Shown: positions 23,899 to 35,200, counted from the stretch's first letter. The stretch: DNA of 64,000 nt from Nectonema munidae (GCA_030549495.1 JAUIRK010000875.1:895501-959500), one strand, 5' to 3'. Numbers and translations: made by a program. Notes: a model not told the origin generated them from the sequence alone.

Positions 23899-24142
23899 AA
23901 CATTTGATAAAACAAACTTGGAATCTCGTGTATAAAAATAAGGATTCAATATGACTTTAAGTTTATAAAATTTGTAAAAAGTCTGCTTCATTTGTATTTC
24001 CTACTGAAAGTGGATTTTAAACTTCCACTTTCTTACTATTTGCTCGAAAGGAGGCAGACTTTTTATTTATTTTTATAAACTCCAGGTTATTTTCAATCTT
24101 TATTTTTATAAACCAGCTTCCAAGTGTGTTTTATCAAATGTT
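23899..24142. repeat. Imperfect 244-bp palindrome
   Basis: AACATTTGATAAAAC at 23899 is answered by GTTTTATCAAATGTT ending at 24142. The inner arms keep matching: ACTTGGAA with TTCCAAGT, TATAAAAATAA with TTATTTTTATA, and AAAAAGTCTGC with GCAGACTTTTT. A central hairpin (GAAAGTGGA / TCCACTTTC) lies near 24005-24033. Outward similarity continues about 20 bp further. It is probably a foldback MITE; a transcript would form a long hairpin. Confidence 0.7.
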
Positions 24143-24204
24143 CTTTTAATATTACTTTTCAATTCGTTCACATTATTTGCTCTTTATATCCTGTTGGTTT
24201 AAAG

Positions 24205-24510
24205 CAGTGGTCGATATCGCCCCTGGGGGTCGATAACAGATCTTTAGGGGTGGATAAGATAGGCAAACTTACCAAATTGTGCTATTCTTTTTTTACTTTA
24301 TAGTAGTAATAAATCTCCCTTTTCTTTTAAACATAGCTTAGGACATTGTATAGTATAGGATATATGAAACATTTTTGGTTTGAATTTTTTCTCTTAATTG
24401 TTGGACATTGATTAGTGTTTTTATGAAACATTTCTATGTGGGGTTGGGGTCGATGTGAAGACAAATGTTCTATGAAGGGGTCGATGTGTAAAAAAGTTTG
24501 CCGATCCCTG
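24205..24510. mobile_element. hAT MITE, 306 bp
   Basis: Exact 8-bp direct repeats gtttaaag (24197-24204 and 24511-24518) flank CAGTGGTCG on the left and CGATCCCTG on the right. Subterminal GGGGTCGAT motifs occur at both sides. No coding capacity. Confidence 0.85.
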
Positions 24511-24518
24511 GTTTAAAG

Positions 24519-25412
24519 CATGATTTTATACAAAAACAAGTTTTTAATTGGAAACGCACAGAAATATTTAGAAAATATAGTTTTATCAGCGCAAATATTA
24601 TTTACATACATTATTTACGGGGGTATACTTTTCTTTTTTAGTTTGAATAAAATTTTAAACTTATAATTTTTCCAATAAACTTTTTGACAATCAAAATCCT
24701 ACCTACTAATTTACTACTTCTCCATATATCTTATCTATAATGCGTCACCTAATCCCTCATTACTGATTTATGTGTCACCACCACTATTTAATCTCTGCTA
24801 AATCATCTTTTTTTTTATTATTTGAAATGTCTATGCCCATTTGTATTGGTAAAGAGAATATCGAGATTTGCAAGGGAATTGCTTTTTCTAATAAATGCTT
24901 GAAGTCCTGGATAAGCATTATTCTTGTAACGCGATATAGAAAGAATAATCGCGTTCATGAGACGAATGTGTTGCTTTGTTTGCAATTGACCCACTTGATT
25001 ATTATTACTTTTATCCATAAATGGACTGCTCATTAAATCGTGTGAGAAGAAGAGCTCTCGAATCCACCGCTATCTATGCGCGTCTAGATCAGATGTGTGA
25101 CGCGATATGAAAGTTTTGTAAATCTAATGAAGATCAATCACTTATTTACGAGCTTGTAGTTGAAACATTTTGTCTTGGTTGCTATACTTTGTGTTATGTG
25201 TTTCTCGTAGCAGCTCATTTGTCATCATAGAGCATTGAATATGCTGCTTATTTTGCGTGTTTTCAGTGTAGGCTGTTGTTACTTACAGATGACGTTAAAT
25301 CATATCACTTGCGGCAAATTAAAATAGTATGAAATTTTTTCCAAAATGTTTAAACTGCTTTAATTATTATTCATCCATAGCAAGATATAAAACTTGAATC
25401 TTTAGAAGTTGA
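24519..25412. other. Region upstream of INSIG
   Basis: No domain recognised in the short frames here. Base composition rises from about 25020 onward toward the INSIG gene, so this may hold its promoter and a 5' non-coding exon. No unambiguous TATA box or donor site was identified. Confidence 0.3.
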
Positions 25413-25469
25413 AATAGTCTTGTTCATGTCGCTGTTGACTTTTTTGCAAGTGTAGCCCTGGGACAACGG

Positions 25470-26078
25470 ATGCAAGTAGAGCAGAAAATACGTCCTTCAT
25501 CGAACCGAGTGCTGGTGCTTTTCTTGTTCGGCTTTTCCTTTTCTCTTCTCTTCAACTGCCTGCAGTTCCAGCACAACATCACCACCTACTCAAAGTCTGC
25601 CTCGCACACCGACTTTAGAAACCACCTGCGCCTCTTCACCCTCTCCTTTGTGTACGGCCTCTCATGCTGTCTCGTCGGCCTCTCGTACCCCCTCACTGAC
25701 TCTCTCTTCAACAAAGATGCACCCTCTTACTCGGGCGACTGGTCCACCATCATTCGCCTGGTCGCCTCCTTCATTGGCATAAACCACACCGTCACCAAGA
25801 TCTCCTTCGCGCACCCCACCCACCTCTCGTTGGTGCTCGCTGCCCTCTCCCTCGGCGTATGGTTTCTCTTCGACAGGTCCTTCGTCGGTTTCCTTCTCGG
25901 CCTCTTCTATGCCTTTCTTGCCACTGCGCTCTCTCAGTTCATCGTGTACCAGGGCATCTACTCGTACCGAGATCCCGACTTCATCTACATTAGATCTTGG
26001 TTGCCATGCTTGTTCTTCTCTGGATCCACGACCATAGGCAACATTGCTCGTCAGCTTCAGGCAGATCAGTCCAAGTGA
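25470..26078 (+). CDS. Insig: Insulin-induced gene protein (INSIG), ER sterol-sensing regulator
   Basis: A 202-residue multi-spanning ER membrane protein in one uninterrupted exon. In animals INSIG binds sterols, holds the SCAP-SREBP complex in the ER and promotes degradation of HMG-CoA reductase, so it brakes sterol synthesis. The family signature is clear: GINHTVTKISF (103-113), LSLVLAALSLGVWFLFDRS (119-137), DPDFIYIRSWLPCLFFSG (168-185) and GNIARQL (190-196). Asp170 in PDF aligns with the Asp needed for SCAP binding in human INSIG-1 (Asp205). About six hydrophobic segments are visible. It is shorter than human INSIG-1 (277) and close to INSIG-2 (225). The ATG at 25470 is the first in-frame Met after a stop at 25410-25412. 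TTTTTTGCAAGTGTAG ending at 25455 looks like a 3' splice site, so an upstream non-coding exon is possible. Codons are rich in C, unlike the flanks. Confidence 0.95.
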   Translation: MQVEQKIRPSSNRVLVLFLFGFSFSLLFNCLQFQHNITTYSKSASHTDFRNHLRLFTLSFVYGLSCCLVGLSYPLTDSLFNKDAPSYSGDWSTIIRLVASFIGINHTVTKISFAHPTHLSLVLAALSLGVWFLFDRSFVGFLLGLFYAFLATALSQFIVYQGIYSYRDPDFIYIRSWLPCLFFSGSTTIGNIARQLQADQSK

Positions 26079-26236
26079 TTCCCCTAATCCATGGATAGCA
26101 CTGATGCACTACTGGCTTGTTACAAATAGTGTTACTCATGGAGTGAAAGACGATATTCTTTTTAAATTATAACTCAAAGTGTGCAAACTTTATTTTTCAC
26201 TTCAGAAATATATTTCAACATGATTTATTTTTAAAG

Positions 26237-26242
26237 AATAAA
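26237..26242 (+). promoter_or_regulatory. Poly(A) signal of INSIG
   Basis: AATAAA about 160 bp after the INSIG stop codon in an A/T-rich 3' flank. It is the first canonical signal downstream of the gene. Confidence 0.6.
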
Positions 26243-26289
26243 TTCTTTTATGATTACTTGATCTACTTACATTCTTCTTTCCTTCTATT

Positions 26290-26470
26290 TTATCTTGTCG
26301 ATTTTTTGTGGTGAAAGTTATTTGGGTTTGGGCTTCACCTGCATTGGTAATGAGGAAGAACCAAATGGACTATTATGTGTACAATGTGGCATTTTTCTTT
26401 CAAGTGTCAGTCTTTTCCCACAAATGCTCAAACGGCTTTATTTGTTCAAAATCAAACGTTATGATCGTTT
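26290..26470 (+). pseudogene. BED-type hAT transposase scrap
   Basis: The frame reads GESYLGLGFTCIGNEEEPNG, then LLCVQCGIFLSSVSLFPQML and KRLY. This is the same BED-finger segment as at 22340-22480 (YL.FGF...G.E.PNGL.CVQC...LS..SLFP..LKR), with the Cys pair kept and the His pair lost. It starts only about 50 bp after the INSIG poly(A) signal. Confidence 0.65.
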
Positions 26471-26669
26471 TAAACATATTCATTGTACAGTATGAGAGAG
26501 TTTTTTCTAAAAAGCTGTACTAATAAGGATTATGAGTGCTGCTATTGTTGGTGTAGTCATAAAAGTTTCGAATGCAAATTAATGGTTTATAAATAATCTC
26601 AAACATTCATGTAAAGAAAGTGTTGCTGAGACGTCGTCATGAATAAAAGTTGATGAAGGATATAATACA

Positions 26670-26805
26670 CTTTATTGATTTTCGCCCACTCTGGTCTCCT
26701 TCAGATAAATAAACAAATCGTTAAATGAACACGAGGAAAGAGAGAATGACTTAATATGATGTAGTGTACAATAGAGATAAAACTTGATAGAGGTTACACA
26801 AGGTT
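26670..26805 (-). repeat. Dispersed repeat C, copy 1
   Basis: The complement matches 39100-39205: GTAACCTCTATCAAGTTTTA, TCTCTATTGTA, ACATCATATTA, TTCTCTCTTT and CTCGTGTT occur in the same order. Probably the 3' end of an unidentified retroelement. Confidence 0.6.
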
Positions 26806-27039
26806 AAATAGCAGTTTGCACTTATAAAAATCAAAACATATTGATATCTAGGAAAGAAAGCTTATCATCACCCACTATCTCGTAAGTGTACTTAATATTA
26901 CAATCAAGAGAATTGAGGTAGTAAACAAAAGAGTCAATATCTTTACTTTCGTGAAAAAGTGTAAAAAACCTTTAAATTTTCAAAATGTGTTTCTTTTAGA
27001 GTTATTTATATAAAAAAAGGGAAAGAAAGTTTTTTCTTT

Positions 27040-27190
27040 CTTAAAAAAAAAATTCTACAAACAATATTTCCTTCCTTTTTTTTTTTTATTAAATATAAAA
27101 AACCTAAAAAAAAAAAAAAAAAAACGTGGGGGGGTGGAGAGGGGATTGGGGGGGGGGGGGGAAAAAAAAAAAAAGGGTGGGTTTTTGTTT
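27040..27190. other. Homopolymer-rich patch, possible assembly error
   Basis: Runs of A (up to 19), T (11) and G (up to about 14) alternate with almost no other bases, in the order T, A, G, A, G, T. No other part of the window looks like this. It may be a mis-called or poorly joined site. Confidence 0.5.
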
Positions 27191-28334
27191 TTTTACAAAA
27201 AATCAGCCAATAAAAATGCCTTTGAGATAATTAATAGCCAAAAGGGGTCATTTTGAGTCTAGCAATATTTTAAATGACAAGAATTTATGTTATTTGTTGT
27301 CGGTTCTACTTGAAACTCAAAAAATTCCTAAAAAAAATACATTATTTTTGAACAGAGTCACTAATATACCAAAAAACTCTAAAACAAAAGCAAAAAATAA
27401 AGAAGGAAGCACTAGGTCCTACAACAAAATTTAAAAGATCTGCTATAAAAGGTTATTTTTGAGTTCGTGGATACTTTTTATTGATTTCTATATCTTCAAA
27501 TTAATAAACTATGCATACGAGTGAAACTAAACGTGTTTTATGTGACACTCTATGGAAATTATCATTTTTGAACTACATGTTTTCATAGCTATATTGAATG
27601 TGAGAGGAGTTACTATGTCTAAAAGTTTAAATATCAAATTACATTCCATAAGTAGATAGGCTTTCGATAAGTCAGAGTAAATGATTGTGCCTGATCGCAT
27701 TAAAAAATTAGGTTGAAGTATAATTTTTTTCGCATCATAAGTATAATTACAAAGCCAATTGTACCTGATGAACCATGATTTTTAATTAGAAAAAATTGAT
27801 AATTATTTTTGATTAAAATTCATTGATGATTCAATTTGTATTGATAAGTCGCTTTTTTTGACTGGATAATAACTGAGGTTGGGGGTTGGAAATTAAAACA
27901 TTTTCAAACTTCTTCGGAGGTTGCCATTTTAATTAATTATCAGCATACTAGATATTTTTTTCTGTTTATGCGGGTGATTTTGGTCATGCAGGATTTTAAC
28001 TCAATTTGCGTGTGACTTGACAACCCTGCCTTTCCTTGGTTGATGGCATTGTTAATAATTTTTTGAAAAAAATGTAAAGAGACCATGAAGAAATTGAAGA
28101 TACTATTGAGTTTCTTTTTCAACTGCAATTCGGTTGTCGTAAAAATACCTTTTATTAACGAAAATACTAATCGGTTTATTAAAAAAGAGTATAAAAAAAG
28201 ACAAGGTATTACTTATAAACACAAAAAAACAAACATTATTTTTTAACTTGACACTTCTAACTAAAACTTCAAAATCCCATAGCTGCGATGTTAAGTGTAA
28301 AACAATAAGGAAAGGTAAAATTTCATTCTAAAAA
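27191..28334. other. No gene seen
   Basis: A/T-rich, with scattered short frames and no motif that I can assign. Confidence 0.2.
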
Positions 28335-28600
28335 TTTGATTTGTAAAATTAAATGTAATATCTGTAAACTTTCCTACATTGGTAGAACTAGCTGCTGAGC
28401 TGTCATCTTCAGAGTAAGAGAAGTAGTTACAGTAATGACGTTGTTTTTACTAATAAATGCTTGGGTCTGTTTATTTTGAATTATTGTTAAAACGACATTA
28501 ATAGAACTTTGAAAGAAGAAGAACTCATTAAAGGTGAAAATCCCCTTATTAATCGTCACTTTTCGTTACAGAATCAATCTACCTGATTTTACTGATTTGT
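28335..28600 (+). pseudogene. Possible Penelope-like element end (GIY-YIG-like)
   Basis: The plus strand reads LICKIKCNICKLSYIGRTS, close to the C..C...YIG.T start of the GIY-YIG endonuclease found at the C-terminus of Penelope-like retroelements. After frame breaks, RTLKEEELIKGENPLINRH resembles the closing 'NP.LNR' block. Both pieces are short, so this is tentative. Confidence 0.35.
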
Positions 28601-29234
28601 CTAAAACATTTACATCAATCACTATGTTTTGATTTTTACTACTTTACAAGAGCAAATAGAACTTTGAAAGAAGAAGTACTCATAATGTCCAACGTATCGC
28701 ATATACTTAGACTTAGACTATCGTTTACGCTCAAAGTGTATCATAAATAATACGCTCAATGAAAAGATATGTTTTGATTGGAAAAATAGGTTTTTGAGAT
28801 TTTTTTCTTTGTGGAAGTTTTAAATAACAGTCGAAGATATTGTGAATGTAAAATTTGAAACATGGGTGTTGTCTTTTCAATGGTTATTCACTGGTTTAAT
28901 CTAAAAACAATTCAACCCTTAAAACTTAATGTTTACATACACACTAATCTTATAACAATAATAATCTATCAAATAACCCCAAATTTACATTTTTTATAGC
29001 TAAGATCCTGTTTGACCTAAGGTACCCGGCTTAAAAATTTTTCTCACGAACCTCCACCATCCTGATATCGAAAATATGCTGATTTTTGGTGTAAATCTTT
29101 TAGTGAAATATTTTCGATTGTAAAACAATCAAACTACCCTAACTCAAACTGCTTTATTCAAAAACGAATAAAAATTATAACATGAAAACACAAAGGAAAA
29201 ATAGTATTTTTTGATTTTTCAGCATTAACATCAA
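28601..29234. other. No gene seen; possible left side of the BED-hAT element
   Basis: TTTTTCTCACGAACCTCC at 29037-29054 resembles the end region of BED-hAT elements, but in the same orientation as 34258-34285 rather than inverted. I cannot place the true left terminus. Confidence 0.25.
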
Positions 29235-30916
29235 TCAATGTGAAGGATGTGCCTGCTTTTCGGAAATAATATGTTCTATCCTTCGTACATTTTTGGAAAA
29301 ACAAAGTCTTAAGTCATGCTCCACATTTAATCTTGATCTATGTTTGTTCTTGATATTTAAAAGCGCAGAAAAACCTTGCTCACACAAGTAAGTACTTAGA
29401 AACATTAGCAAGGATTTCAAAACTACTTTAGATATAAAGGGGCAGATATCACACATCTTAGATCAGAATGTTTTGAGAGAATGTGTTGCAAATGCATCTT
29501 TTACAGTAGAGTCGTTTACCAACTTTAAAAATTCTTCTTGCATATCTTCTGAGAGAAGATTAATAACATCCACGCTAAAAGCATTTCTAATCAATTTCGA
29601 TTCAATCTCATTTAGTTCTAGAATAAGCATGAAACTCAATCTGTAAATATACTTTTAACAAACTACAGAATTTCAAGTTTTTCTCAAGTTTTTATCAAGA
29701 ATTTCGCTAAGATGTTCAAACATAGTAAAATTTCTATTTTCAATCCTTTCTTTTTAAGCTTCATTATAAACGATCTCAGTTTGTCCATGAAATCAATCAT
29801 AGTTATAAATCTACCTTAAAGTGACAAATTAAATGAATTTAAATGTGAAAAAATATCAGTTAAATAGGCAAGCTTTTGAAGCCATTGGTTGTGTGATAGT
29901 TTTCTTGCAAATTCCATTGACTTCAACTTGTTATCTCGCATGAAGAATTCAGTAAGTTCTTTTTTCAGTGATTCAACCCTTGCTAATACATTTCCCCTCG
30001 ACAACCAGCGAACTTCAGTTTGAAGGAGTAAATTTTCTTCGTTGCTTCCAAATTCCTGGCACAAGTGTGAAAAAATTCTTGTATTTAAAGGGCTAGGTTA
30101 GATTGAGTTCACCATGTGTACAACATCGTCAAGCACTGTTTTTAAATCAGATGGGAGGGTTTTTGATACCAACGCATATCGATGCAACATGCAATGAAGA
30201 TGTTTTATTTCAGAAGTAATTTCCTTGACATCCTGAACGATGGCCGGGTATTGCTGGTGCTCCGTCGGTTGTGATTTCACATACATTTCCCCAACTTAAT
30301 CCTTCTTTCTGAAAAAACAATGAAACTTGGTTGAAAATATCTTCACCTTTTGTTGTTGATTTCAATGTTTGACAAAACAAAAAAATTTCCTTAAAATCTT
30401 GATCTTTGATATATCTTACAAATACAAGAAGTTGAGCACATGAAGCAGTGTCAGTCGACACATCAAGTTGAATTGCAAAATTTCCGAAAACAGAATCTTT
30501 TATTTCTGTAATTACCTGTTGCTTCACATCATCAGACATATCTGCTATTCGTGTATGAACAGAATCATTTGAAAGAGGTATTGATGAAACCGTCTGAGCA
30601 GAGTCACTTCCAATGCGACATCTTATTATGTCTTTACAACAAGGAACTATCAATTTCCATTTTTGTGCTATTGGCTTTCCTTTTTGTGCTATTCTTAATG
30701 ATACATGTAAGATGCACGTAAGCCGGCTTCATTAAACTGAATAAGAAGTCGTGCAGAATTAAAACGTGTTTTTTTGAAAACCTCCTCTTTTTGCTTGAAA
30801 AATTCAATATTTTTGCTGTTCAAATTAGGATGGCAACTATTTAAATGGCGTTTCAAAAAAGCTCATGCACTCAACGGATAAAACTTTGTAACATATTACA
30901 CACTGTGGGAAATATA

Positions 30917-33906
30917 CAGTAGACTCTCAGTAAAGCGACCACCTTCAGGACTGATAAAAAGTGGTCTTAATATAGAGATGCCCTTATTAGAGAGAGTGAT
31001 TGAAAGTTTGTAGTAAAAACAATTGTAAGTACACTACTGAAAAGATTTAAAGTGTAAATCTATTTTATTAATTGAAAAAATTTGTTATTAATGTCTGTCT
31101 TGTTCTTTGGCTTTCAATAATTTTTGCTTGAATAGCTTCTATTATTTTCTTAATGTCTTCTAGAGACTTTATGAGGTTTTTTCTTGCAAAAATCTTTTCA
31201 AGTCTATCGCGTTTAATAAAACTTTGTCTAAAGTTTTTATTGTAGACTTTGGAGAAATTTCTTGCTCTTCTTCAGTGTCATCAGAAAGGTTTCCCATTTG
31301 AATAGCCTGAGTAGAAGAGGGTATTTCACTCAAAAGCTCTTGCTCTCAGTTTTCTGATAAAGTTTCGATTTCAGGCAGGTCATCATCTTGTCTAATATAT
31401 TCTTCAGTAGTGAAGATTGGATCTGGTAATTGGGGTGCAACAACTTTTAAAAGTTCATCACAAACGGTTTCGCCAACCTCTTCTGAAAAAGAAAAATCAT
31501 TGTCTCTTGTCTGCATGCATCGATTGAAGCATTTCTCTACTGTTGTCGTCTTGATTTCTTTAACAGAAGAAGCTATCCAATAGCAGGCATCTAAAACACT
31601 TACACTTTTTGATAATTTCAAGGGAGTAATTTCATCATTTATGAGACTTATGACATGACGTAAAAGTTTACTTTTGTAAAAGCTTTTAAAGGTTTTAATA
31701 ATGCCTTGGTCGAGGGGCTGTAAAACAGAAGATGTATTAGGAGGCAAAAAAAGCAGTTTAACATTGCTGAGTTCTAGATGAGGATGTGATGGGCAGTTGT
31801 CAAGAATCAATAAAACTTTTCTTTTTTGCGCTTTCATGCGTTTATTGATACACTTTGTCCAATCAGTAAATATACATGAGGTCATCCACGCTTTACGATT
31901 ATTATAGTAGATGACAGGTAGTTCATCCACTTTAATATTTTTAAAACACTTTGGGCTTTGGGTCTTCCCAATAACAACTTTTTTTCGAAATTACCGATTT
32001 GATTCACACATCGAGAGACAGTCAGTCTTTCTTTGCAAACTTTTGCCCTTTATACCAAGGGTTTTGTCGCCAACGATCTAAAACCAAGACCGGTTTCGTC
32101 CATGTTGTAAATATTTTCAGGTTCATATTTAGAAATAGCTTCCAACAACTTACTTTTAAAAGATTCGATACTCAGGTTATCGATAACGCCCTTCTCTCCG
32201 CTTATAGTGCGGTTAACAATATTGTGCCTGGCTTTAAATCTTGTGAGCCAACCATCAGATGCTTTGAAGTTTGGCAAGTTAAGTTTTGAAGCTACCAAGA
32301 GAGCTTTTTCTTGAATCATTGGTCCAGAGACCGGTATTAGCATTACTCTAGCTTTTTGATACCATGTCCAAATGGTTTTTTCGAGCTCTTCACTTTCAAT
32401 CCCTGAGCACAGTCTTTTTCGAGAGACAGGTAAGTCATCTTCATACGCTTTTAAATACTCCTCTTTACGTCTGAGTATGTTGGCTATTTGTGTTTTGCCT
32501 ACACCAAATTCTTTTGCTAACTCGCGTTGGCTTGCTTTATTTTCATCATAACTTTTTATCACTTTTATTTTTTCAGAAATTTTCAATTCTTTGCGAAGAG
32601 ACATGAAGTTTTTATCTTAAACTTAAACAAAAAGGTAGTTAAAGTTTTAAAGTGTGAAATTAAGTTTTCACACTTTGGAATTTTAGATATACAAAAATAA
32701 AGCTAGTATTTTGTATTTTAATAAAAATGGTCAATCTTCAAAACGTCCTCTACCAAAATTCCTTGAAACCAAAACTTAAAATGAATATACCTTTACCTTT
32801 ATACAAATACTCAAAAAGTTACAATGGGAGGTTTAGAATCGGGCACTTTGGTAGAAGGCCTTTTGGAAATTTTTGATTAATACAGAGGAAAGAAAAAATG
32901 AGCTCCTATGTCAAAACACATGAAAACCAAAACTTTAAAACACAACTTTCAGTAACAAAGAGACCGAAAAATTGAATTTTACTAAAAATATAGAAATAAA
33001 ATTACTTAGGATAATTTAAGATAAATTTTTGAACAATTGAATTTACAGAGAAAAATTATGACAAATTAAAACTTTATTGAAAAGTATAGTAAATTAACCT
33101 AAATTCTCATAGTCTTACTTTGAAAATCAATAATTGAACGCATTATTGACCATAGTCAACATATGACGACTTTCAAAAATTGAAAATCGGCTGCTCTCTT
33201 TGAATGCAATTATGTTTCGTCTTCGTTTTGTAAAGTAATGTCTGCTTAATTCAGTCAATAATGGGTTCAAAATCAAGAATGTTCCAAAAGATATAAACAT
33301 TTTTATTTTAAGATAATAATGATTACTTCACCCAAAAGCTCTAATATAAAAGTGATCAAGTAAAATCAATGGGAAAAAAATGAATTAAGGAGTGAGGGTA
33401 ACGTGGTGAATAAAATTTACAGACGCTTTGATAGAATAAAAATCTGAGTTTGATTAATTGAGTTTTTCAAATTGCTATCTCTGTCTCACACCAACATGTG
33501 TAAAATATGTATCAAGTTTGATACGCTTTGTTATAAAAATTAAGATGGCCCGTTGTACAATTGAATAGAGCAATTAAAAATTTTTTAAATTCTTTTCGTG
33601 ATGTAAAGACATCTTTCTCTCTCTCTCTCTGTAGTTTCCATAACACTATCTTTTAAATGTTGACAATCAAAGTTGACAACACTTGCAAAAAACGTTAATC
33701 GTTGATGAAAAAACAACAAATGGTCGTAGTAGAGAGAGTAAAACTAGAGTTGGGATTCAATGGTTGTAATTCTGAATAGAGAACTGGTCGTTTTGGAGAG
33801 AGTCTTTATTATGTAGGAATATACACAAAAAATGAGACTGCAAGGAATTGGTTTTAATTGTGGTCTGGTCGTTTTAGAGGGCTGGTCGCTAGGAGGGAGT
33901 CTACTG
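30917..33906. mobile_element. Tigger (pogo) DNA transposon, 2990 bp
   Basis: The left end CAGTAGACTC and right end GAGTCTACTG are inverted repeats flanked by TA on both sides (30915-30916 and 33907-33908), the target duplication of Tc1/mariner/pogo elements. Near both ends GCGACC or GGTCGC motifs recur, typical of Tigger termini. It contains one transposase on the minus strand and about 1.3 kb of non-coding sequence at the 5' side of that gene, with repeated GGTCGTTTT motifs. Inserted in the BED-hAT reading frame. Confidence 0.9.
31346..32604 (-). pseudogene. Tigger transposase, nearly intact
   Basis: Starts with ATG at 32604. Residues 1-55 form a psq-type helix-turn-helix (AKEFGVGKTQIANILRRKEE). 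Residues 75-135 match the CENP-B/Tc5 DNA-binding domain (KASDGWLTRFKARHNI). The DDE_1 catalytic domain begins with YNMDETGLGF, Asp169. A stop codon near 32050 and a frame change follow. The second open part (31930-31346) reads ELPVIYYNNRKAWMT, LLILDNCPSHPHLEL (second Asp) and LPPNTSSVLQPLDQGIIKTF (third Asp). All three catalytic aspartates survive; one stop and one frameshift block the protein. Such transposases cut and paste Tigger elements at TA sites. Confidence 0.9.
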
Positions 33907-34257
33907 TATGCTATTTTTATCGAGAAGTGTATTGCCAAATTGAATGTATCTCTCATAATATTGTCTTTTTTTCGGTATTGAATTCATAAACAATTTAAAA
34001 AATCATAAAAAGATCAAATACATCAAAAAATCGAAAAAATGAATTCATATTATTTCTTAACATTAATTCATCTTTAAAATCTTGAAAAATATTTTTACCA
34101 ATCAAATCAATTTTTGATAATAAAAAAAATAAATGCGTGCAACCATTTTAAAATTTAGTTAGACGAAAAAATCTGAAGTAATTTTTTGAACTAACTTTTT
34201 TAATCATTTTTTTTATTTAATTTTTTTGTAAGTTTTAAAAGCTCGCCTACACCTGAA

Positions 34258-34306
34258 AAATTTCTCGCGAATCCCCAGGGGTTCACGAACCCCAGTTTGA
34301 GAAACT
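34258..34306. mobile_element. Probable right terminus of the BED-hAT element
   Basis: GGGGTTCACGAACCCCAGTT then TGAGAAAC resembles the terminal GTTTCTCAAACTGGGGTTCG ends of BED-type hAT elements. It lies 270 bp upstream of the transposase start at 33987, where a 5' end is expected. The target duplication was not found because the other terminus is unclear. Confidence 0.4.
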
Positions 34307-34528
34307 CGTCAGTAGAGGCACATCAATATAAGTGCCATAAATATAGTGAATTCTTTCTCTTCATTCGTTTACTCTTATGGTCTTTTTGATTGCTCACTCA
34401 TTTTGATATTCTACAAGCTTCACATCGCGAAACTTTTCTTTCACTGTTTTAGGCTCTTACTTAATAATGGTAAGAAAAAAGGTTTTGTTTTGATAAGAAT
34501 TTGTGTATAAGTAAGTGTGATGAGAAAA

Positions 34529-34709
34529 GTGTCCAGTCAAAACATCCAAAAACCAAAATTTCCGAAACCAACATTATTTAAGCAGACAGAATTAAAAGTC
34601 AATTAATATTAAATTTACTTCATTAAAATTACTTTTGAAAAAAATTAAAAAAAATTTGTTTTGGACTTTTTCTTTGGGCGTTTGGTTTTCTGGCGTTTTG
34701 ACTGGACAC
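34529..34709. mobile_element. MITE with GTGTCCAGTCAAAAC inverted ends, 181 bp
   Basis: The left end GTGTCCAGTCAAAACATCC is answered by a right end whose complement is GTGTCCAGTCAAAACGCC; CAAAAACCAAA-type motifs follow on both sides. There is no coding frame. No clear target duplication is visible, so the superfamily is open. Confidence 0.65.
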
Positions 34710-35092
34710 CATCATATAGATAACACAGCCAAATAATACTACTAGTGAAATGTTATTACTAGAAAAAGTGTTCTGTAGTATTGAAAACATGAAATGTTTT
34801 AATTCCTATGGAATTAGTTCCTGTTGCTCACTATGGTCATGTGAACTTTGTATTTATTTGAATTAGCATTTCATTTAGGTTTAGGTAAAAAATAATTCAA
34901 AACTTTGTGGGCTTACACTACGATCATTAAAAGAAAATTCAGGTTAGTTAACATAAGTTGCCTCATTTGTTGTTAATCAATACGATGTTTTATAGTTTGA
35001 ATTTTGAAAATCGCTTTCAATTTTGTTAGGCTATAATTCGATTATAATAAATAAATGACCACACAACATTGAGATAGTTACAGTGGTCTTAT

Positions 35093-35200
35093 GACATTTC
35101 ATCACACGACACTTCATCACACGACAGTTCATCACACGACATTTCATCATAACGACACTTCATCACACGACACTTCATCACACGACATTTCATCATATGC
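35093..35200 (+). repeat. Left subterminal TTCATCACACGAC array
   Basis: About seven units of 14-17 bp (CATTTCATCACACGA, CACTTCATCACACGA, CAGTTCATCACACGA). The core TTCATCA is constant and the first bases vary. Likely repeated binding sites for the element's transposase, by analogy with other foldback elements; this is an inference. Confidence 0.75.

Larger units (their letters stand above)
29235..33987 (-). pseudogene. BED-type hAT transposase (ZBED5/Buster-like), split by a Tigger insertion
   Basis: The minus strand starts with ATG at 33987: MNSIPKKRQYYERYIQFGN, 26 codons. It is interrupted exactly at a TA by the Tigger element 30917-33906 and resumes in the same frame with FPQCVICYKVLSVECMSFF. 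A one-base shift then leads to KRHLNSCHPNLNSKNIEF, completing the BED finger. The catalytic domain follows (30653-30210: NFAIQLDVSTDTASCAQLLV, FQKEGLSWGNVCEITTDGAP, with the Asp-rich hAT motifs). Next come LLLQTEVRWLSRGNVLARV (near 30040-29990) and the dimerisation domain FLSTYLCEQGFSALLNIKN with RSRLNVEHDLR (29410-29300), ending RIEHIISEKQAHPSH. Domain order is complete. At least three frameshifts make it inactive. Confidence 0.9.

Noticed and set aside
31999-32289. 96-codon plus-strand frame
   Set aside because: Antisense shadow of the Tigger transposase.
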